A program made the translations under genes and the position numbers. Source: Nipponacmea schrenckii (Eukaryota; Mollusca; Gastropoda; Lottiidae). Taken from it: a stretch of 64,000 nucleotides of DNA. The stretch's first letter is position 1. Every line of letters begins with the position of its first letter. Under the pieces are notes generated by a model, which searched no databases, was not told where the DNA came from, and saw only the letters and a list, made by a program, of their open reading frames with translations. Shown here one piece after another: positions 10,701-23,100 of the stretch. The stretch covers positions 22,731,023-22,795,022 of the forward strand of contig CM060200.1 in assembly GCA_030562195.1 (NCBI GenBank). Direction: 5' to 3'.

Positions 10701-13700
10701 TATTATTACCAGATAATGTACATTATGTATTTCTATCAGCTACTATACCTAATGCCAGACAGTTTGCTGAATGGATTTGTCATCTACATAAACAGGTGAG
10801 GCATGTTGACTATGGAGCCAATACATAACAACTAAGCTAAAAAGCTTAAATTTGTGCTTTATGTAAACAGCTGTTCAATTCACATTAGGATTATTGTTCT
10901 GTTGAGTTTTCAAGGATTATCTTGGATTCCAAGATATTACAAATGAAATGGCCACATCCATCCTGACTATCTCTTAAGGGAGATAACTCTTAATACCATT
11001 TTATTTATCACAATATTACAAAAAAATAGACCCTTATTTAACAATATAACTTTTTGAACCACCAGTGATTCTAATAAATCATGAGTTTGATGTAATTTCA
11101 GCCATGTCATGTGGTATATACAGATTACAGACCAATTCCCTTACAACATTATTTATTTCCTGCTGGTGGTGATGGTTTACATCTAGTGGTAGATGAAGCT
11201 GTAAGTTAAATCTCTTGAATAACTTTCCTCAATATTTAGGAAGAGATCAGTGGAGATTGACCTAGGACCTACAATTCTACTGTTTGATAGCTTTGAAAAG
11301 ACAAAGTTCTGTTATATACTACAAACAATTAACACGGTCTACAATTTAGAACCAATGTTATAATATGTGCTGTCTTTCCTCTTTAGGGAGATTTTCGAGA
11401 AGAGAATTTTAACACTGCTATGTCAGTTTTGAAGGATGCTGGAGATGCTGCTAAGGGAGATCAGAAAGGAAGGAAGGGTGGGTCTAAAGGTAGGAAATAT
11501 ATGTTTATTTATGATTAACAACAATTAATGGTCACAAATTGATTAGTAGAAACTTGAACCTTATTCTCCAAAACTTAAATTAAATCCAGATTTGAAGAAA
11601 TACAGTTTTGTAATTGGATAACATAACTAAATTTGAAATTTATTTTAGTAAATTGACCTATCACATGACTAAACACTAGAAGTAAGTTAAGTTGCAAGAT
11701 CAATGCCCCTGAATGATATCAAGTTATCATTGGTTTTTATGCATTATCTTTATTTTAGCCCAAGAATCAAACTGTTTTAAAATAGTTAAAATGATAATGG
11801 AGAGGAATTTCGCTCCAGTTGTAGTATTTAGTTTTAGTAGAAAAGAATGTGAAGGTTATGGCATGAGTATGGCTAAATTAGATTTTAATACAGGTAAGTT
11901 GTTATGTTGAAAGAAACACAAGTGTATGTGTACAACTACTATGTAGATTTGATGTATATCCATGTGGAATGCAGGCAGATTGAAAAGCAGGCCAACGTAC
12001 TCTCTTGTCACAGTGTGCTTGAGCTTAGCTTCTATAAAGAATCTCTCATTTCACAAATATTATAAAAATCAGTGTCTTAGAATATAGTTTATATTTGTAG
12101 TAATAATTTAAATTTTTACATTTGAAATACGCCCTATTTAAAATTTAACTGATATATGTATTCATACAATAATGATTAGTGATATCTGTAATTCTATTGT
12201 CTAGTTGAAGAGAAGAAGTTAGTAGAAGAAGTGTTTAATAATGCTATTGATGCCTTATCTGATGAGGATAAAAAACTACCTCAGGTGAGAGCAAGTCATA
12301 GGTTTACTCGTCCGAAAACATCTTAGATGATTTTAGTATTAGTATAATCAACTATTGCCAATACCGTATATTTCCGTGTATAATGCGCACTTTTTTTGCC
12401 CTAAAATGGGCCCAACAAAGAGGGGGTGCGCACTATATACGGGTAAATATATTTGGAGTATTTTTTCCCAACGAAAATGCCGCAAGTCGATGTTAAGGAT
12501 CCGCCATTTTGTCTTCCTTCATCGACATTCGCGGTAAAATTGATTTGTGTAAAAGATCGAATTATGATTTTAATAACGGCACAATATGATTATTATTTAT
12601 AAATTAAATATTTATAGTGAAATATTTGAACAAAACTAAGATGATTCAAGTTAATAACTTTGTTATTAAAATGGAAAATGTTACGTGAAGACGAGAGGTA
12701 CCAAAAATAATGTTCACGGGCCAAGCATTTTGGATGGCTTTTATAGTAGGAACAATTGATTGTCATGCTTGATGACATGCCTCAATACGTAATCGAGTCT
12801 TGCCATAATATAAATACGGTTACCAGAATAATTGGGTTTTAATATAATCCATTGGTTTCCAAATTATTCATCAGATATGATACACATGGTACACGCCGTC
12901 AATTCTTCATTTCCGTTGAGAGGCAATACTAGTCGATAAATCTATGCGGGGGGTTAAAGCAGACGATAAAAATAAACTATTGAGCGAATCGTGTCACTCC
13001 AGCGATGATTAAAGACTTAATTAAGAAAGACAATGATATTTATTTACGTTAAACAAACGAAACAATCACAATTAAGTATTCACACAATAGGAACTGACGC
13101 AATATCAAGATTATTATTCGCATTATGATTACAAGTATAATGGGGCCTATTAGTCTTACACCAAGTCAGTTACCGTTAGCCCTTCGAATTCCTGTCAATG
13201 GTATCTTCTTCAATACGTCTAAGTTTACCGGGTAATTGCACATTTTTCTTCAAGTTGAATATCATCCTCGGTACCGTCCATAGCATTAAAAATATCGAAT
13301 CAGGTGAGTACCGTAATTTAAAAGCGCGGTTTCTCAATAAAGTCGTGTACAAATTTATCGATTAGTATAATATTCAAGTATTCACAAAATGAACTGACCG
13401 AATATCAAGATTATTATTCGCATTATGATTACAAGTATAATGGGGCCTATTAGCCTTACACCAAGTCAGTTACCGTAAGCCCTTCGAATTCCTGTCAATG
13501 GTATCTTCTTCAATACGTCTAAGTTTACCGGGTAATTGCACATTTTTATTCAAATAGAATATTATCCTCAGTACCGTAATTTAATAGCATGATACATGAT
13601 TTCTAAATAACACTCAATAATACCATTACGAGAGATTAGAAGCAATAAATACGGGATTAAAATGGATTTTATTATAAAAATAAATAGTAGAAACGTAAGT

Positions 13701-16700
13701 TGCAGTGGAACATTGTTTATTATAAAAAAAATCTATGAATGGTGACTTACGTATTGACAACTATTTCCCGATATTGGTGTCTATGAAATGCCAACTTAAA
13801 GTCGTGTTTTTGCCGCGAAAAGGGGTGCGCACTATACATGGGTAAATGAATTTTCCCCAATTTCGCGGAGGCAAGGAAGGGGTGCGCATTATACATGCCT
13901 GCGCATTATATTCGGAATTATACGGTAGGCCTTATTTTTTAAACCTACATAAACTTACTAATGTTAGTAGTAAGGACAATAGGTACCATGGCTTTAAGGC
14001 ATACACATAGAAATTGAATTTCTAGTTTGAGGTAAATTTGAAGATAAACAATAATGCTGAGTGCTGCCCTTTCACAATCATGACCTGAAATGTTTTTTTT
14101 TTATTCTAGGTAGAACATGTGTTACCATTATTAAAGAAAGGTGTTGGAATCCATCATTCTGGGCTTTTACCAATACTTAAAGAAACTATAGAAATATTGT
14201 TTTCGGAGGGCTTGATCAAGGTAAAGGCTTGTTGTTTTTGAGTTCTCAAATATTAAAACAAGTGTATACATGAAGATTATATTGGAATGGATTTTTTAGG
14301 ATTGTAAAAGTTATTTCCCTTTGTTTTCACTTTGATATAGCCTACATTTAATAATGGTTTACTTTTAGGCATTATTTGCTACAGAAACATTTGCAATGGG
14401 ACTGAATATGCCAGCCAGAACAGTCTTATTTACAAGTGCTAGGAAATTTGATGGAAAAGATTTTCGTTGGTTGACGTCTGGTGAATATATACAGATGAGT
14501 GGTAGGGCTGGACGTCGTGGTCTAGATGAACGTGGTATTGTCATTCTCATGATTGATGAAAAAATGAGTCCTGATGTTGGCAAAAATTTACTGAAGGTAG
14601 GTCTTGGTAATTTTTCTCTAGATCTAGATAATATTTTTCTAGGTCTAGATAATATTCTCTAGGTCTATTATTTACTCCCAGAAATTTTTTATAGTCGGTT
14701 CATAGCCTGTACTTCAATAAACCAATGTCATTTATTAGAAATTAATTGTGCTGAATTTTAAAATGAAATATGAATTTGAAATTATCATAGCCTAAATTTC
14801 TCTGTGATAACTCTCATTTTAAGGATGGAGTCCGCTGATATTGTTTTTTGTGTGAATTTGTTGTAGTTACGATGTTTATTATATTTTGAAGGGTTTACCT
14901 GATCCATTAAACAGTGCTTTCCATTTAACGTATAATATGGTATTAAATTTATTACGTGTTGAAGAAATCAATCCTGAATATATGTTAGAAAGAAGTTTTT
15001 ATCAGTTTCAAAACTATGCTGCTATACCTGATCTTTGCGAAAGTAAGTCAGCATTTCTGTGATCATATACTTTATAGATCATTGGATGATATATTCACTC
15101 TTTCAATTTAGAAGGTTTGAAAAAATGGGATAACAACATATAGCTGTAGTTTGTATAAAGCATGTGACCTAGTTTTAATCAGCCCTGACTTGATCAGTGT
15201 ATTAAACATTTACATAAATCAAGGAAGTTTTTTTGTTCATTGATAGTTAACTGTACTAGATATAAAATTGATTTTTTTCCACAGAATTAAAGAAGAAAGA
15301 ATTAGAATATAAGAATATTGTGATAGAAAATGAAGACAATGTAGCAGCCTATTATAAAATACGTCAACAATTAGACAGTTTAAGTAAAGAATTGTTATAT
15401 TTCATTAGACAACCATCCTATTTATTACCATTCCTTCAACCAGGTAGATTAGTGAAAGTAAGTCTTCTTAGATAATTATATCATTCTTTAGCAGATCATT
15501 CCGTTTTCAAGTTTCAAGTTTTGTCCTGTCTTTGTAACTAGCCAAAGACATGGAAAAAGCATGTAGTCATGTGACATCGTATGGTAGAGTATACCAAGAT
15601 GCCACATGCTACAATTGTGCTATTTGAGGTACTTTCTTCTTTGCCCAATTAGGTGCCGCAGGTGAAAGTCATTTTTATAAACAGTCTTATTATATTTTAT
15701 ATAAGGTGATAATGTTTTTCCGAAGCTATGGATGATAATTTTTGAGCTATTGATAATTTAAGTTATTTCCCTTTAGTAGTCAATGGTTATTTTTCATGTG
15801 GTTGCCATAGATTTAGTAATGGTGATATTGTTATGTTTGTATTACAGGTCAAAAATGATAATGATGATTATGGTTGGGGAGTTGTTGTTAATTTTAATAA
15901 GAAAAAGGAAGATAAGGTAAGGAATGAAAATTATAAATCTTCGCTTTATTTTCAATTTGTAGAATTTTTCACATGTATTTTGTCAGATTTAATATACTGG
16001 TCCTTGTTTATGTTTCTAGACATCTTTAGAGAAAGAAGCTGCAGTATATTTTGTAGATGTGTTACTGTATATAACTAAAGAGGGTATTAAATCTAGAGAT
16101 ATCACTCAAGTTAAACCTTGTCCTCCTTCAGAAAAAGGAGAAATGCAGGTAAGAATCATTGATATTAAATCAATACACTTGCATTTTGATTTGAATGATT
16201 AACTTGGGATATTTTTTGATTTCTATATAATAATCAGAATTAAAGCTGCACGTTTCGTTAAGGTCTTTGAAAATCAGACCACTTATAAAAGAGTCATAAG
16301 CAAGTTATTGAACAAGGATATCTCTCTGTATTGTCCTTTATTGACAAACCAAGATCGAGTTTAATTTTGTTTTGTACAATTTGATAAATCTATGTACCAA
16401 ACAGACATGTACAATTTTTATCTTTCAAACAGTGATTCAAACCCTTTCAAAAAATGATTAAGTGGTCAAGTTTATACAATGTTTTAACTTGCTTGTATTG
16501 TTGTAGGTTGTACCGATAATGAGTCATTTAATAGAAGGAGTCAGTGCTTTAAGAGTTTATATATCAAAAGATTTAAGACCAGTTGATAATAGAATGAGAG
16601 TTTATAAATCTTTAGTGGTAGGTATAGTGTTCATCAAAATATCCCATCATTGCATGCCATGATGGCATATCAGCATTTGCTTACATTAACTTGTCAAGCT

Positions 16701-19346
16701 TGCTATCATGTAGAGGAATATATCCCTTACCTTTTTGAAAGTTTCAGCAAAAAAACATCCAAGCTTTAAGTCCCAGAAATAATTTAGTGATCATATTTAT
16801 GAACAGCTATGTGTGATGGACAGGTAGATGATTGAAATGTAAAATTGTCGTTACGTTATAGGAGGTGAAGAAGAGATTTCCCGATGGCCTACCACAATTA
16901 GATCCTATAGAGGATATGGGAATTAAAGATAAATCATTAAAAGAAATAATAAAAGTGAGTACATAAACAATTCTGTAGTCTTATTCAAACTTTTATACAT
17001 ACCCTTCGTTACCCATCATTACATCTAGCATTTTTATCAGCCTCATTTAAAGACTTTATTGGATTTCTTTAACTTTGTAGCCAAAAAATTGCTGGCATGA
17101 TATTTGATATTTGTATTTATCTTACAGAAAATAGAAGCATTTGAACATAGATTATATTCTCATCCATTACATAAAGATAAAAACTTACAGTATCTGTATG
17201 ATCAGTATGATAATAAAAATAGGGTGAGTTTAAATGTGGGGCCTATTTACTTCAACTATATCAGACTAGATTGTCAAGAGATTGTCTTGAAGCATTGTAA
17301 AATACCTCATTGCTAATTGTTTGTAACTGATGTAGTAACTCCATGGTTACAAGTTTTAACTGAGTTTTAACCTATTACTGAAGAAGTTACAGTCTGACTA
17401 TGTCTTGTGGTCCTTCATCACATACTTCATAGATATAGATATTAATTCTTTAAGTCTGAATGCTTGTAATGTTTTAAAGCTCAAATTAGATTTTATAAAC
17501 AATGAAATACAAAACCACAATCATGTGCTTACAAGACTCAAGTTGTTAATTTCTTTTATTTTTTGCCATCAGGTGAACAATGAAATAAAGGTTCTTAAGA
17601 GTGAGTTAAAAAAGAAGAAATCTTTGTTACAAATGGATGAATTAAAGAAACGTAAACGAGTATTAAGAAGAATGGGGTATGCCACAGCTTCTGATGTTAT
17701 TGAGATCAAGGGACGAGTAGCTTGTGAAATCAGCAGGTAAGACTATCATACCTCATGATTTGTAACGTGATATATTTCTTAATAGAACCATAGTGCCATT
17801 GGAGAGCCTAGAGTGATTGGATGAAATACCTTACAAGGCATTCCTGGCTATCTGTGGATCCAACATGCTAGATATTTAGAGCTTTCAGCACACACTAATG
17901 TTTCAACATACATAAGAGCCAAAGAAAAATACCCCTCTGGTTTTTTGATGGCAGATATTCACTTCTCGTTTTTCAATTTTAATATTTTTTCTACATTTTA
18001 GTGGAGATGAATTATTAATGACAGAGTTGCTATTTAATGGTGTTTTCAACGACCTTTCACCTCAACAGTCCTGTTCTCTAGTCAGTTGTTTTGTATTTCA
18101 AGAAAATGCCAATCAGTTGTCAAAGTTATCAGAAGAATTATCAGGACCACTCAGGATCATGCAGGTACAAAGTCCAGTCTTTTTTATTTGTTGATGAAAA
18201 AAATATGAAACAATGCTTACTCTTTTTTTGTTCGAAAACAGTGATGGTAAATAGGCATATGGGGGCCTTATTAAATCCCCATATGAATGACTAGATTTTA
18301 ACAATGTCTGCCTTTATGACCGGAACATAGATCTGTCCATTTGATGCACATGTACTTGTGTATTTTTAGACGAATTGTATATTGAAGTATTGTGTATTTT
18401 CGCTTTTTTTTGTTTTTCAAAATGTATTGCCCCATGGGCTGAATTTGAGACAGGACCATTTCCTTGTGTATTGAACCTAATTCTGACCCATGTAAAATAA
18501 AGAGTTTATTATTATTATGCAAGCAAGTGTCTTACTCACTGAATCACCTCATTTCCCTTGTATGTTTTAAATGCATTTAAATTTTAAATTTTAAGAATAT
18601 AATCTAAAAATATTGCTAACAAATTAAAAGATCAAGAATTGTATTTGTCACTGTTAGATATGTTGATTACAGGACACAGCTCGTAGAATAGCTAGAATAA
18701 GTAAAGAAGCTAAGTTAGAAATAGATGAAGAAGTATATGTGGATGGTTTTAAACCTCATATGATGGATGTTGTATTTGCCTGGTGTAATGGTTCATCATT
18801 CGCTCAAGTTTGTCAAATGACAGACTGTTTTGAAGGTAAGCCTTTTATTTCTCTGGAAAAAGCATACTTTTATTTATTGACTGTAAAAATTATCAAATAC
18901 ATGTAAATGAATTTTCCAAAATAATTTCTCAGTTAAGAAAACCATTTGCAGAGTTGAGCGGAATCAGGTTTATTGAGTATTTGCTATAACATTTAGGTAG
19001 ATTTCTTATTCAAATAAGTCTTTAATAATTTTCTAAACAGGTAGTATAATTAGATGTATGAGACGGTTAGAAGAAACACTAAGACAGTTATGTCAAGCTG
19101 CCAAAGCAATTGGAAACACAGAACTAGAAAACAAGTTTGCTGAAGGTAAGTGTTACCATCTTTACACTTTTGTTTGTTACTTGAATTTTACCCAAAACAC
19201 AGTTGTCCTTTTTAAAAAAAAAATTAAAATCAAAATATGTTTGAAATAATTTAACGTCAGTTTTTAGACAATCGATAATATTTTATATTACAGGTATTCG
19301 ACAAATAAAGAGAGACATTGTATTTGCTGCTAGTTTATATTTATAG
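4709..19346 (+). CDS. MTREX: Exosome RNA helicase MTR4
   Basis: Nuclear Ski2-like DExH helicase that unwinds RNA for the 3'-5' exosome as part of TRAMP, NEXT and PAXT complexes. Coding exons: 4709-4818, 6190-6297, 7759-7825, 8054-8229, 8569-8743, 10353-10443, 10671-10795, 11102-11200, 11387-11489, 11759-11893, 12205-12284, 14110-14220, 14369-14596, 14892-15042, 15285-15457, 15848-15916, 16020-16148, 16507-16617, 16862-16954, 17128-17223, 17573-17736, 18002-18164, 18673-18835, 19041-19145, 19294-19346. The sum is 3078 nt, 1025 residues (human 1042), in frame across every GT-AG join. Seen: the MTREX-type start [10 protein letters not shown]; motif I TSAGKT ending at residue 150; [18 protein letters not shown] at 234-237; SATIPN; motif [12 protein letters not shown] at 502-511; the KOW/arch segment with GWGVVVNF; and the C-terminus [12 protein letters not shown]. 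The family Glu in 'AEYAIA' is Val (residue 154), a codon split by an intron. SKIV2L is excluded by this N-terminus, the intact arch sequence and this C-terminus. Confidence 0.97.
4882..6149. repeat. Direct duplication flanking an element in intron 1
   Basis: MTREX intron 1 contains two diverged direct copies of a segment of about 360-385 bp, at about 4882-5243 and 5764-6149. Shared landmarks in order: GACAAGGCCTATCATTTC, TAAAGTGTGT, GGAACGACTTTA, then TTTATT and CAGTAC/TACTTTTTTTAAT-like tracts. The inverted-repeat element at 5244-5765 sits exactly between the copies. The arrangement could be a local duplication that carried off the element's right end. Confidence 0.75.
5244..5765. mobile_element. 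Truncated inverted-repeat element, six-motif end
   Basis: The left end reads GGTATCCAGTTAAAACGG and carries six copies of AAAACGGTAACA between 5255 and 5372 (at 5255, 5271, 5296, 5316, 5341, 5361). Interior sequence at about 5660-5735 (GTGAGCAGTGCATTACGAG, then GGTTGCGTTCGATTTTGG) is homologous, in inverse orientation, to about 6965-7035 of the element at 6431-7441. The left end also aligns base for base with that element's right end. No right terminus is visible, so this copy is truncated. It encodes no transposase. Confidence 0.7.
6431..7441. mobile_element. Non-autonomous TIR element, 10-bp TSD
   Basis: The ~1.01-kb element in MTREX intron 2 is flanked by CCTTTCATCA at 6421-6430 and 7442-7451, a 10-bp target-site duplication. 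The ends are inverted: left ACCAGTCAACTCAGGGACA and right, as reverse complement, ACTCGGTCAACTCGGGTACA. Subterminal arrays of GTTAACTCGGAGACAA (left, 6470-6550) and TTGTCTCCGAGTTAAC (right, 7350-7395) look like transposase-binding repeats. A 9-10 bp duplication suits Mutator-like (MULE) elements, but no transposase is present, so the superfamily is an inference. Confidence 0.75.
8765..9960 (-). mobile_element. Pearl-like element with ~160-bp tandem core
   Basis: Lies in MTREX intron 5. It begins with a terminal module ACGCCCACATGAAAATGTGG followed by GTCCGTC-type repeats (8765-8840). About seven tandem monomers follow, each marked by GAATGAAACTTGG, ATCTCGGACAAGTT and GAGTTATGGCCCTTGATT; successive markers lie about 158-163 bp apart, with one shorter unit near 9706-9837. 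The same module and monomer appear in opposite orientation at 35600-36850. The layout matches the 'pearl' elements described in bivalves, later linked to non-autonomous Helitron-type elements; that assignment is from memory of the family. The strand given is relative to the 36-kb copy. Confidence 0.7.
12364..13925. mobile_element. TA-flanked TIR element with internal duplication
   Basis: The ~1.56-kb element in MTREX intron 11 is bounded by TA on both sides (12362-12363 and 13926-13927), and the ends are inverted: CCGTATATTTCCG on the left and CGGAATTATACGG on the right. A TGCGCAYTATA motif recurs near both ends. Inside, about 215 bp is duplicated directly (about 13074-13290 and 13376-13590), with GGGGCCTATTAG and GTTTACCGGGTAATTGCACA in both copies. 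No transposase frame is present. A TA target suits a Tc1/mariner/pogo-type non-autonomous element. Confidence 0.75.
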
Positions 19347-20147
19347 ATATAAGTTAAGTTCTGTGAAGTTTTGGAATTAAGGGCTAATTCTCACTTGACT
19401 TCAGATGATTGTGCTTTGTTCAACATTTCCAAATAGAATTTTGGAATTCCAATACAAATGGTAATTTCTGCATCCATTAGCAGCCCTATTTTAATTTTGA
19501 ATGTCTAATTCCATAAAATGGCAAAGACTGCTACAGTTTTGAATTCTGTAGAACACTAAAATGTGAGAACTAGCATTTCATCCGTTTTGTTAATGTTTTT
19601 GTTAATACTTTGTAAATAATACATTTTTGCATTTGTTGATATTTCATCTACACTGTACAATTAAGTGATCATAAAACCTGTATTTCATGTCGTAAAAATA
19701 TATAACATTGTGATTTACGAATAAATGTAAAATTTCCATTGAATTATTGGGGTGTTTTATTAGGCAAATGTTTTCTATTTTCTGAAGCAAGGTCTTCAGG
19801 AGACAAACAACATAGATTCACAGCTAAGGATCTTTTCTACCAACTGGTCCTTGTCCAAACCTCCCAGATTATCTATACCTAATTACAACTACATTAGAAA
19901 AACTATTTAACAGACTTATTCCAAGACACAAGAACTTATTTAGACTTTTATTTCAGTAAAAATAATTTGAATTATACAATAAATTTGATATGTATATTAT
20001 AAAAATTCTTTATGTACATAGACTGTAAACAATTATTTATAAGCTTCATTGACTATATTATGAAATGCAAAGATTTTCTTGAGAAATGATTCCATGATTT
20101 ACTCAATCTGGTATTTAGGTTGATATGTTCACAAACCTTTGATATAC
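19347..20147. other. Convergent 3' UTR interval MTREX/SLC4A11
   Basis: MTREX (+) and SLC4A11 (-) end tail-to-tail 801 bp apart. AATAAA for MTREX is at 19720-19725; on the minus strand a TTTATT complement at 19947-19952 gives AATAAA for SLC4A11, 196 bp past its stop. I see no additional gene. The 3' UTRs appear separate or nearly abutting. Confidence 0.55.
19720..19725 (+). terminator. Poly(A) signal of MTREX
   Basis: AATAAA lies 374 bp after the MTREX stop codon, in A+T-rich 3' UTR. It is the closest exact hexamer to the convergent SLC4A11 3' end, so the two transcripts should end within a few hundred bases of each other. Confidence 0.5.
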
Positions 20148-23100
20148 TTAATGACCATCCAATGCCTTCAAATATTTTTGTTCAATAACTTTTGGTACCA
20201 ATTTATGTCTGAAATAACCAGATAAAATCATGTTATAGTGAAATTGTGTAAGCTTCATGGAAAAAATGTCGAATGTGTCTATTGAATATACAGGTTCATA
20301 AAAAAGGGAATTAATCTTACCTAATAGGCATTAAAAACATAAGTAATATTGGAAATATCATCTTCATGTAGGCAATAGTAGAAAAACCAAATACACATAA
20401 TACTACTAATTGAACTACTTGGATTCCTGTAAACATGTGGATCTTTTTCTGTGGAACTCTTCTAATGTAATGATTTGGAGGGTAGGCAACCTGAATTTTA
20501 CAATTACATTTCAATAGTAATATATTTCTATTATAGAATAAATAGTTCCTAGTTCAATAAGATATGTTGAAGTTTCGATTTGACCCATAGGCAAAAGTTT
20601 TCGCATTGTAAAGAAAGCAATTAAATGTGTATCAACTCGAAATATCTTCATATCATATATTGAACTGCTCGACCTTTACTTAAATATGTTAAATAACAGG
20701 ACTACCCTAGATATTACCTGACATTATAACTTGTGATCATTTTATATGAATGAGATAATAAACCAAGGCCTATGTTCATAAAGATCTCTCATTAGATGGA
20801 AATAAAAAAGGATTAAGTTTATGCTGACCTTCCAGAAAAATTTTTCTTATCATACACTGTGTTACCAGTTCACATAAAATTTCATTCAATTAACCAGCTA
20901 TAATTTAGTAATATTCAAACAGCTAAATACAGTAAAGAAACTAACCTGTTCTGTAAATAACAGTAAGATTCTATCAAAGAATTGGTTACCATATAAAGCT
21001 GATATAGCTACATATAAAAATAAGCCATCTAATACAGCTCTAGGTATATATGATAATGGTTGAGGTAACAATAAAACTGATAAACCAATCATAATATGAG
21101 ATATTATACCAGTTAATCTTGTTTCTCTCACATTTACTACTCTATTAAATAAAACATAGATTTGATCACAAAAAATTATAAAGACTAGCTATAGTACTAT
21201 CAATTTCACCTTTCAACATTTATTTGTAACGCCAGAGATTCTGAATAAAGAATCAGCTTGATTTGTTTTTTTTTAACTTTCCTTGTAAATAGAGATATTT
21301 CATATTATGTGTTTTTTGGAGAAAAAAAAATTTCACATTAATAACAAAGTATATCAAAGTATTTGAAGCAAGAAATAACATAAATTAACATAAGATGCCA
21401 AAAAAATACGAGACTTACATTTGATGAACATGTCCCTGTTCTACTCTTTCCTCTATATCAGCTAGAGCTCGGACATGTAATGGGGAATGTGGTAACGCAG
21501 CGTGTACCCATGGGAAGGTAAATAATGATAGAAATAAATTAATCACAGCCACTACAAATAAATCCCAATGGTATGCAGCTCCTTTCTTTAACCTGTATAC
21601 ACAAAATAAAACATCTCAAAAACAAATCAAGTAAAGGTGATTTCTGTGGTGACCAGCTCACAGGCTCCAGCGAAGGAGTTTGTGCTTAAATGATGAAATT
21701 ATGGTGTGGTCTTGTTCTCTCAATTTTTGATGTTTTCTTGAGTTTTAGTGCATATTGAAATATAATTGCTTGAAAGCAAAAAATCATGAAATCTTCTAGA
21801 TCTTTCGTATTTGACTGTATTTTTTGCATGGAATTAAACTGGTCTTACCTATGATTAGGAGTATTAACTAAAGCACTGGAGATATTTTGATCCATAAAGA
21901 ATAACAAAGATAAACTAAATCCCAGACCAGCACTAGCTAATACTGCTCCTATAGGTAGTTTTTGTAATGGAGCTATTACAAACATCTCCTCATCAGGGTT
22001 ATATTGAAATGGTTCTACTGAAAAATGACATTGATTTATGTGGATGTGGAAGCAGAAAACTTGATTTGAGGGATTGAAGATTCAGAAACCCTAATTCTAT
22101 GCCTTTGTAACAATATGATGGATGGAAATGAAGTCAATGATATAGGACGTGTATCACATGATACACATACTCTTTACTGTTATAACTTATTATTACTTAT
22201 TCTGACATCTAATGGGACTGCCCAGGGTTTCAGGAATAGAACGTACACGAATGTGCCTTATATTGTTTTTACTAAACTTTTCTCATATTCTGATAAAAAT
22301 ACATAGTGAAAGATATAATACCTAAAGGAATGATTTTTAAAGAAGATGTAGCTTACATTTAATATCACTGAAGACATAAGTACCAATAAATGACATAATT
22401 AATACTGCAACAGGCAGGGCATAATCTGCTAATATCTCTCTTTTACCAGCATTTAAATAGGGCCTGTAGTATTTAATTGTATTAAAGTTCATTAGGGTAT
22501 TGAAATTTAAATTCTTATTCTGCATCAATTTATTCTCTGTTCCATCTGTTGATTGTCATATTTTATCACAGTGAGACATGGCAGCTTTTTTCAGTTATTT
22601 TAAGATAATTCCCTGCTGTATGGGAATGGTTCTGATTCTAGCTTAATAACCTACAGATGTGGCATTCAATCTCCTGTAACAGTGATGCAGGTTAGAATGC
22701 CTATTGTTGGAATATTATCTAGTTGTTCAGGGGGAGCAATAATATAGGGCCCTTGGTGCTACAGGTGTATAAAAGGTCCTTTGACAAATGGAATTCAAAA
22801 TGGCATATGATTATGCCTCTGTCTGCATGGCTTTACATTCCATAATTCTGATCATTGAGATTATAAAGGTAGTTTAGTATTAGGATGTGCACAACTTACG
22901 TTTTAGTGAAATTAAAAAGTGTTAAACCAAGCCATAAAGTACCCAACATAAGAAATAAGAATAAAATGCTATTTTCTGGTAAACAATGTGTTATATTAGT
23001 AGGTGTTGGTAGAGTGGTTGTTATATTAGATGCTATAGTGGTAGTTATAACAGCCTCTTCTGTCTTATTGCAGTTCTCCATGTTGTAATTTTTGTGAAAT

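Noticed and set aside
4709..19346. SKI2/SKIV2L instead of MTREX
   Set aside because: The N-terminus [10 protein letters not shown], uninterrupted arch/KOW sequence and C-terminal [12 protein letters not shown] are specific to MTREX.
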